In this document: one piece after another, positions 43,613-48,483 of the stretch
How positions within the stretch are numbered: the stretch's first letter is position 1
How the letters are laid out: each line of letters starts with the position of its first letter
From: Mycobacterium alsense
GTDB lineage: Bacteria; Actinomycetota; Actinomycetes; Mycobacteriales; Mycobacteriaceae
Length of the DNA: 48,483 bases
Assembly: GCF_002086635.1 (NCBI RefSeq)
Contig: NZ_MVHD01000045.1
Coordinates: 1-48,483, forward strand
Direction: 5' to 3'
Program-made: the position numbers and the translations under genes
The notes under the pieces: model-generated
Seen by the model: the letters and a program-made list of their open reading frames with translations, nothing else
What the model was told of the DNA's origin: nothing
Databases searched by the model: none

Positions 43613-43621
43613 TTCGGCGGC

Positions 43622-43987
43622 TCAGTCGTCGGGCACGTTGGTCAGGTAGCGCATCGCGTCGGACTTGGTCAGGCCCAACGCCTTAGCGACCTCGACGTAC
43701 TCCTTGGCGGCGGCCGCCATCGCCGCGTCGGTCGGGTCGAAGCGGGAGATGAAAGTGCCGAAGCGCCCACGCGTTTCGACGATCGCCGCCGACTCCAGCT
43801 CGCGGTAGGCCCGGGCCACGGTGTTCGCGGCGACGCCCAGCTGGCCGGCCAGGTCGCGCACCGTCGGGAGGCGGCTGCCCGGCGGCAGGGCGCCGCTGCG
43901 GACCCCGTCGATGACCTGGGTCCTGAGCTGGTCGAACAGCGGTTTGCCCGCCTTCACGTCGACCCGTAACCAATCCCGCAGCTCCAC
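43622..43987 (-). CDS. GntR family regulator (Rv1152-like)
   Basis: A 121-residue, YtrA-type short GntR protein, the same length as Rv1152. The winged helix-turn-helix covers residues 10-75 (PLFDQLRTQVIDGVRSGALP, LPTVRDLAGQLGVAANTVAR, then AYRELESAAIVETRGRFGTF). A short tail of about 45 residues follows, without a large ligand domain. The GTG at 43987 is selected because GATACT (43999-43994) lies exactly 6 bases upstream. It is divergent from cobB across 37 bp and probably controls that gap. Confidence 0.92.
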   Translation of the reverse strand: MELRDWLRVDVKAGKPLFDQLRTQVIDGVRSGALPPGSRLPTVRDLAGQLGVAANTVARAYRELESAAIVETRGRFGTFISRFDPTDAAMAAAAKEYVEVAKALGLTKSDAMRYLTNVPDD

Positions 43988-43993
43988 GGGTCC

Positions 43994-44018
43994 AGTATCG
44001 CGCACGCGAGGCTATGTT
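43994..44018. promoter_or_regulatory. Divergent leaderless promoters of gntR and cobB with central repeat
   Basis: GATACT on the minus strand (43999-43994) serves the gntR GTG, and TATGTT on the plus strand (44013-44018) serves the cobB ATG, each 6 bases from its start. Between them, TCGCG-CA-CGCGA (43998-44009) is a perfect inverted repeat, a good place for GntR to bind and control both genes. Confidence 0.5.
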
Positions 44019-44024
44019 GGTGGG

Positions 44025-44738
44025 ATGCGAGTAACGGTGCTCAGCGGCGCGGGGATCTCCGCGGAGAGCGGCGTGCCGACGTTCCGTGACGACAAGAACG
44101 GGTTGTGGGCGCGTTTCGATCCCTACGAGCTGTCCAGCATCCAGGGGTGGCGCAACAATCCCGAGCGCGTGTGGGGCTGGTATCTGTGGCGCCACTACCT
44201 CGTCGCCGACGTCGAGCCCAACGCCGGGCACCGCGCGATCGCCGCCTGGCAGGACCACGCCGAGGTCACCGTCGTCACCCAGAACGTCGACGACCTGCAC
44301 GAGCGTGCCGGCAGCGTCCCGGTGCACCACCTGCACGGCAGCCTGTTCGAATTCCGTTGTGAGCGTTGCGATAAGCCCTACACCGAGACGCTTCCCGTGA
44401 TGACCGAACCGGCGCTGGAGGTGGAGCCCCCGGTGTGCCGCTGCGGCGGGCTGATCAGGCCCGACATCGTCTGGTTCGGCGAGGCGCTGCCCGACGAGCC
44501 GTGGCAGAAGTCGGTCGCGGCCACACAGGCCGCCGACGTGATGGTGGTGGTGGGCACGTCGGCGATCGTCTATCCGGCGGCCGGCCTGCCGGATCTGGCG
44601 CTGGCCCGCGGCGCGGTGGTCGTCGAGGTCAATCCCGAGCCGACGCCGCTTACCTCCAGCGCCACGATCAGCATCCGCGAGAGCGCGAGCCACGCGTTGC
44701 CCGAGCTGCTGCAACGGCTGCCCGCCCTGCTGGGGTAG
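44025..44738 (+). CDS. cobB: NAD-dependent protein deacylase, sirtuin CobB
   Basis: A 237-residue class III sirtuin, the same length as Rv1151c. NAD-binding GAGISAESGVPTFRD opens the protein. TQNVDDLHERAG and the catalytic His in HLHGSLFEF follow. The zinc site has CERCDK and a second pair, CRCGG. VWFGEALP and VVVGTSAIVYPAAG complete the Rossmann core. Ala/Tyr-Arg residues typical of desuccinylase sirtuins were not checked in detail. In mycobacteria it deacetylates acetyl-CoA synthetase and other proteins. The ATG is leaderless by -10 spacing. Confidence 0.95.
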   Translation: MRVTVLSGAGISAESGVPTFRDDKNGLWARFDPYELSSIQGWRNNPERVWGWYLWRHYLVADVEPNAGHRAIAAWQDHAEVTVVTQNVDDLHERAGSVPVHHLHGSLFEFRCERCDKPYTETLPVMTEPALEVEPPVCRCGGLIRPDIVWFGEALPDEPWQKSVAATQAADVMVVVGTSAIVYPAAGLPDLALARGAVVVEVNPEPTPLTSSATISIRESASHALPELLQRLPALLG

Positions 44739-44763
44739 CCGCACCGCCTCACCGCGCGAACCG

Positions 44764-45405
44764 TTAGGCCCGGGTGGCCCGCCCCAGCGCCAGCTCCGAC
44801 ACCGGCAACGGCGCCCACGCCGGCAACGTCCATTCCCGCCGCGACGTGTGCACCTCGAACCCGGCGTCGGCGATCGCGCGCTCCGTGTCCCGATGGGTGT
44901 GGCAGTTGCCGAACAACCTCGGCCACAACGTCGCGTCGGCCAGCCGCTGCAGCCTCCCCCGCGCGCCGGCGCTCGCTACGTGCTCGAGGTAGCGCAGCTG
45001 CCCGCCCGGCTTCAGCAGCGAATGCACCCGCCGCAGCACGCCGGCCGCGTCGCGCACCGAGCACAACACCAGCGAGCACACCGCCGCGTCGAACGGCTCG
45101 CCGTCGCTGAACACCTCCGCGGTCTCCGCCTTGACGACGACGGGCACGGGCGCATCGGCGGCCGCGGCGCGGGCGTGCGCCGCCAGCCGCGGCTCCGGCT
45201 CGACCGCGACCACCTGGGAGACCGACCGCGGGTAGTTGGCGAAGTTCGTCCCGACGCCCGCGCCGATCTCGAGCACCCGGCCCGACAGGCCGGCCAGGTT
45301 CTCCCGGCGCAGGGCCCGCACCGCCTCGGTCTCGTGGGCGGCGACGATGGGCCACACGCGCGCGAAGAAGGGGTGGTCGACCGTGGACCCCGCCGCCGGC
45401 GTCAC
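44764..45405 (-). CDS. SAM-dependent methyltransferase (Rv1147-like)
   Basis: A 213-residue class I methyltransferase of the UbiE/phospholipid-methyltransferase type. Motif I is VLEIGAGVGTNFANYP, with an acidic VAVEPEP loop. The post-I region FDAAVCSLVLCSVRD and the motif III-like LLKPGGQLRYLEHV follow. It resembles Rv1147, annotated as a possible phosphatidylethanolamine N-methyltransferase. The GTG at 45405 overlaps the tetR stop (GTGA), making it the third gene of the mmpL13 operon. A lipid substrate fits that context but is not shown. Confidence 0.88.
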   Translation of the reverse strand: MTPAAGSTVDHPFFARVWPIVAAHETEAVRALRRENLAGLSGRVLEIGAGVGTNFANYPRSVSQVVAVEPEPRLAAHARAAAADAPVPVVVKAETAEVFSDGEPFDAAVCSLVLCSVRDAAGVLRRVHSLLKPGGQLRYLEHVASAGARGRLQRLADATLWPRLFGNCHTHRDTERAIADAGFEVHTSRREWTLPAWAPLPVSELALGRATRA

Positions 45406-46109
45406 GTCCGCGACGCCTCAGACGGGCGATGCGCCACCACCCACGCCGCCAACTTCCGCGGGGTGGCCTCCCGGCCGCAATACCCGAGCACCAATTGCCC
45501 GCAGAACACCGACGACAGCACCCGGTCGACGAATGCCTCGGTGTCGCCGAAAGGCAAGTGCGGCTTGGCGATCAACATGGCCGCCACACCGTGGGCCGCA
45601 CTCCACAGTTCCAACGCGACGGTGGTGGGGTCGTCGGGCCGGTACGTGCCGTCGTCCATCAGCTTCTGCACGGTGGCGCGAATGTGCTTGAACGCCGAGC
45701 TGTTCAGCGTCGTGTCGACGCTGCTTCCCCAGCGCCACTCCCCCATCATGGCGATGCGATACAACTCCGGGGTCTCGACCGCGAACCGGACATAGGCGCG
45801 CGCCTGGGCGCGCAGCACCTCGACCGGCGAGGCGTATTCGGCTGCCAGCCGCCGCATCTCCGGGTCGAGCTTTTCGAAGTACCGCGCGCACACCGCGTCC
45901 ATCAGCGCGTCCTTGTCGGCGAAGTGCAGATAGATCGATGGCGGTGTGACGCCGACACGCTGTGCCACCGAACGGATGGACACCGACCGGGCGCTCCCCG
46001 TCTCCAGCAGCAGTTCGGTGGTCGCGTCGAGGATCTCGTCGCGCAGCCGCTCGCCGGTCCCGCGGCGCGCCCTGACGCGGCGGAGGCCGTCGACCGAGAC
46101 GTCAACCAA
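45402..46109 (-). CDS. TetR family regulator of the mmpL13 operon
   Basis: A 235-residue TetR protein. The HTH spans about residues 20-65 (LRDEILDATTELLLETGSAR, IRSVAQRVGVTPPSIYLHFA). The C-terminal domain (ETPELYRIAMMGEWRWGSSV, WSAAHGVAAMLIAKPHLPFG) is of the type found in lipid-related TetR proteins with a WHG-like motif. The start appears to be a TTG at 46109, giving an 8-base overlap with the mmpL13 end. It lies between mmpL13 and a methyltransferase gene in one operon, so autoregulation of the transporter is likely but inferred. Confidence 0.85.
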   Translation of the reverse strand: MVDVSVDGLRRVRARRGTGERLRDEILDATTELLLETGSARSVSIRSVAQRVGVTPPSIYLHFADKDALMDAVCARYFEKLDPEMRRLAAEYASPVEVLRAQARAYVRFAVETPELYRIAMMGEWRWGSSVDTTLNSSAFKHIRATVQKLMDDGTYRPDDPTTVALELWSAAHGVAAMLIAKPHLPFGDTEAFVDRVLSSVFCGQLVLGYCGREATPRKLAAWVVAHRPSEASRT

Positions 46110-48453
46110 TGTGGGTCACCGATTCTTTGACCGGGCGCCCGTTGTGCCGCACCGGCTGAGGCCCCGTCTCCAGGGCAGGCCCCCCGATTCGTTCGTCGAT
46201 GCCCTCGCTGATGCCGAAGCGCTCGTGCAGCCAGACCAAAGGCTTTGGCGCCCACCAGTTCCAGCGACCCATCACGTGCATGAATGCGGGCACCAGGACC
46301 ATGCGCACCAGCGTCGCATCGGCGAACACGGCCACGGTTAGCCCGAGGCCGAACATGCGCATGAACGACACGTGCGCGGCGATCAGCGCGGCGAAGGACA
46401 TCGACATCACCAACGCCGCGGCGGTGATCACCCGGCCGGTGCGGGCGACGCCGCGCGCGACGCTCTCGTCGTTGGCGGCATGCGCCTCCTTGGCGGTGGG
46501 CGTCGCCGGCCGGGCGGCCCCCGAGGCCAGCCAGTACTCCCGGATCCGCGAGAGCAGGAACACCTCGTAGTCCATCGAGAGTCCAAACGCGATGCAGAAC
46601 AACAACACCGGCATGTTCGCCACCAGCGTCCCGCTCGGCGTCGTGCCCAACGCACCGAGGTGGCCGTCCTGGAAGATCCACACCAGCGCCCCGAACGCGG
46701 CGGTCAGCGACAACACGTTGCACACCAAGGCCTTGGCCGGCAGCAGCACGCTGCCGGTGAGCAGGAACAGCAGTGCGAACGTCACCGCGGCCATTAGCCC
46801 CAACACCAGCGGAAGCCGGTCGGTCACCGCATCGACGCTGTCGCGGTTGACCTGGGCCACGCCGGCCATCTCGACGGATCGGCCGGCCGGGCCGGCGACC
46901 TCGTGCAGCCGCTTCAGCTGCTCGTCGGAGGCCTTGGAGAACAGCGGCGCATCGCTGCTCACGGTCAGAAACGCGCTGCCCTCGGCCAATCCCGTTGCGG
47001 CGACCGGTGGTCCGGCCGGGTTGCCGTGCACGAAGGTCCCGCTCGGCGCCGACACGGCCGATACGTCGGGAACGCGGGACAGGTCGGCGGCATAGCGGTC
47101 GATGTCCACCATGCTCAGGTTGCGGGCATCGGGGATGACGATGGGCACCGCGGTCGCGGAGTCGTCGGCGAATCCGCTGCGCAGCCGGTCGCCAACCTCA
47201 TGCGACGACGCGGACCGGGGCAGCACCCGGTCGTCCGGGAAGCCCCACTTGACCGAGAAGAACGGCAGCCCGAGCAACACCAGCAGCGCCAGCACGGACA
47301 GCCCGATCGGCGCCCAGCGGCGCATCACATATTTGCTGGATCGGTACCAGAACATCTCCTCCACCGGCTTGTGCACCGGATCGGGGCGCGTCCATCTCCC
47401 CAGCCACGTCCGGCGCAACAGCCGGCGCACGTTCAGCGCGTCCAGCTTCGGACCCAGCAGCACGATCGCGGCCGGGGTGATCACGATCGACGCGACCGCG
47501 ACGAACGCCACGGAGGCCACCCCGGCGTAGGCGAACGACTTCAGGAAGTACATCGGGAACAGCGCCGTCGCCGACATCGACAGCGCCACGGTGACCGCGG
47601 AGAACAGGACGGTGCGACCCGAGGTGACCATCGTCCGGATCAGCGCCTCGTCGCGGTCGCCGCCCTCGGCCAACTCGTCGCGGTAGCGGCTGACGATCAG
47701 CAGGGTGTAGTCGATGGCCAACGCCAGGCTCAACGCGGTGCTCAGGTTGAGCGCGAAGATCGACACCTCGGTGGTGAAGGTGATGAGCCGCAACACCGTC
47801 ATCGAGCCCACGACGGCCAGCGCGCCGAGGGTCATCGGCAACGCCGCCGCAAGCAGTCCCCCGAACACCCAGATCAGCACCAGGAAGCTGAGCGGGAGCG
47901 CGATCATCTCCATGACCAACAGGTCGTCCTGGTTCTGCTTGTTGATCTGGGCGTATTGCATCGCCGGGCCGCCGGCGCGGACGGTGACGCCGTCGGTGTC
48001 GTGCACGAATTCGTCGGCCAGGCTCTGGGCGTTCTTCTGCACGAAGTTTTCGCCGCCCTTGAGGTTCACCACCAGCAAGCCCGACTTGCCGTCGGTGCTG
48101 ATCAGGTCCGCTGCGGCGCGCGGCGGCGCGGTCCAGGCCGAGGTCACGTTGTACACCACCGGCGATGCCTGCAGTTCGGAGACGAGGTCGGTGCCCACCT
48201 TGCGGGCCTGTGGGCTGTTGGCGCCCGCGGGCGACGTCACCATGATCACCATCTGCTGACCGCTCTGCCCGAACTTGTCGGCCAGGGTCTTGATGGCGCG
48301 GGCCGATTCGGAGTTGGGGTCCTGGAAGCCCCCGGGAGACAGGCTCTTGGCGACGGGGAGCCCGAAGACCGCTGCGGCGATGAAGATCAGTACCGCGACC
48401 GCGATGATGCGACGTGGCGCCCTAATGGCCAATCGAGCGATCGCTTGAAGCAC
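46102..48453 (-). CDS. mmpL13: RND lipid transporter MmpL13, intact
   Basis: A 783-residue MmpL protein with 11-12 membrane helices in the two-repeat RND layout. Large periplasmic loops lie between helices 1-2 and 7-8. Proton-relay Asp-Tyr pairs are present in both halves: LALAIDYTLLIVSRYRDEL and FGLSMDYEVFLLSRIREYW. M. tuberculosis has this gene split into mmpL13a (about 303 residues) and mmpL13b (about 470); here the frame is continuous. The substrate is unknown. The GTG at 48453 has GGAGGA and GGGGAA upstream. A tetR and a methyltransferase gene follow with overlaps. Confidence 0.92.
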   Translation of the reverse strand: MLQAIARLAIRAPRRIIAVAVLIFIAAAVFGLPVAKSLSPGGFQDPNSESARAIKTLADKFGQSGQQMVIMVTSPAGANSPQARKVGTDLVSELQASPVVYNVTSAWTAPPRAAADLISTDGKSGLLVVNLKGGENFVQKNAQSLADEFVHDTDGVTVRAGGPAMQYAQINKQNQDDLLVMEMIALPLSFLVLIWVFGGLLAAALPMTLGALAVVGSMTVLRLITFTTEVSIFALNLSTALSLALAIDYTLLIVSRYRDELAEGGDRDEALIRTMVTSGRTVLFSAVTVALSMSATALFPMYFLKSFAYAGVASVAFVAVASIVITPAAIVLLGPKLDALNVRRLLRRTWLGRWTRPDPVHKPVEEMFWYRSSKYVMRRWAPIGLSVLALLVLLGLPFFSVKWGFPDDRVLPRSASSHEVGDRLRSGFADDSATAVPIVIPDARNLSMVDIDRYAADLSRVPDVSAVSAPSGTFVHGNPAGPPVAATGLAEGSAFLTVSSDAPLFSKASDEQLKRLHEVAGPAGRSVEMAGVAQVNRDSVDAVTDRLPLVLGLMAAVTFALLFLLTGSVLLPAKALVCNVLSLTAAFGALVWIFQDGHLGALGTTPSGTLVANMPVLLFCIAFGLSMDYEVFLLSRIREYWLASGAARPATPTAKEAHAANDESVARGVARTGRVITAAALVMSMSFAALIAAHVSFMRMFGLGLTVAVFADATLVRMVLVPAFMHVMGRWNWWAPKPLVWLHERFGISEGIDERIGGPALETGPQPVRHNGRPVKESVTHIG

Positions 48454-48483
48454 TGTTCCCCGATCCTCCCCATCCCCCTAATC

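Overview
The window comes from a slow-growing, non-tuberculosis-complex Mycobacterium. It is GC-rich, carries several PE-family genes, and encodes mycothiol (MshB), F420 (FbiC), phosphatidylinositol-mannoside (PimE, LpqW) and MmpL functions. Gene order is largely collinear, in reverse orientation, with the M. tuberculosis H37Rv stretch from Rv1188 (window left) to Rv1145 (window right). Locus numbers here are from memory of that genome, not from a search.

Left part (1-14.9 kb): a short PE_PGRS gene abuts an inverted PE-domain fragment at the window edge. The proline catabolic pair pruA-pruB lies divergent from its PucR-type regulator. From about 5.1 to 13.4 kb is an accessory island where M. 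tuberculosis has its polyacyltrehalose locus (fadD21, Rv1184c, mmpL10, papA3, pks3/4). It holds a frameshifted glycine-rich-domain gene, a DivIVA-like membrane protein with a Cys/Gly tail, a methyltransferase, a Stf0-type trehalose sulfotransferase, a broken YeiH-type transporter, a GAP/SfLAP-type membrane protein, an esterase, and a KimA-like permease fused to an OB fold. dapC and fdxC follow.

Middle part (14.9-28.1 kb): the TB8.4 antigen, a mycothiol-dependent-isomerase-like protein, fbiC, PE12, a small membrane-protein operon with a 35-residue ORF at its head, mshB, a TetR regulator, two PE genes (in place of PE11/PPE17) sharing an unusual C-terminal module, and lpqW.

Right part (28.1-48.5 kb): typA, the nitrate reductase operon narGHJI, mutT2, a pterin carbinolamine dehydratase, pimE, two Ala/Pro-rich secreted proteins, a HhH DNA glycosylase with a DUF1059 partner, a SnoaL-like protein, DUF5302 and DUF1697 proteins, an F420-dependent Rv1155-type enzyme, a GntR regulator, the sirtuin cobB, and an operon of an intact mmpL13, a tetR and a methyltransferase.

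Two features run through the region. Many starts have a TANNNT-like -10 hexamer exactly 6 nt upstream, predicting leaderless transcripts, and these often come as very compact divergent pairs. Adjacent genes in operons commonly overlap by 1-8 bases. I saw no rRNA, tRNA, CRISPR array, transposase or phage gene.
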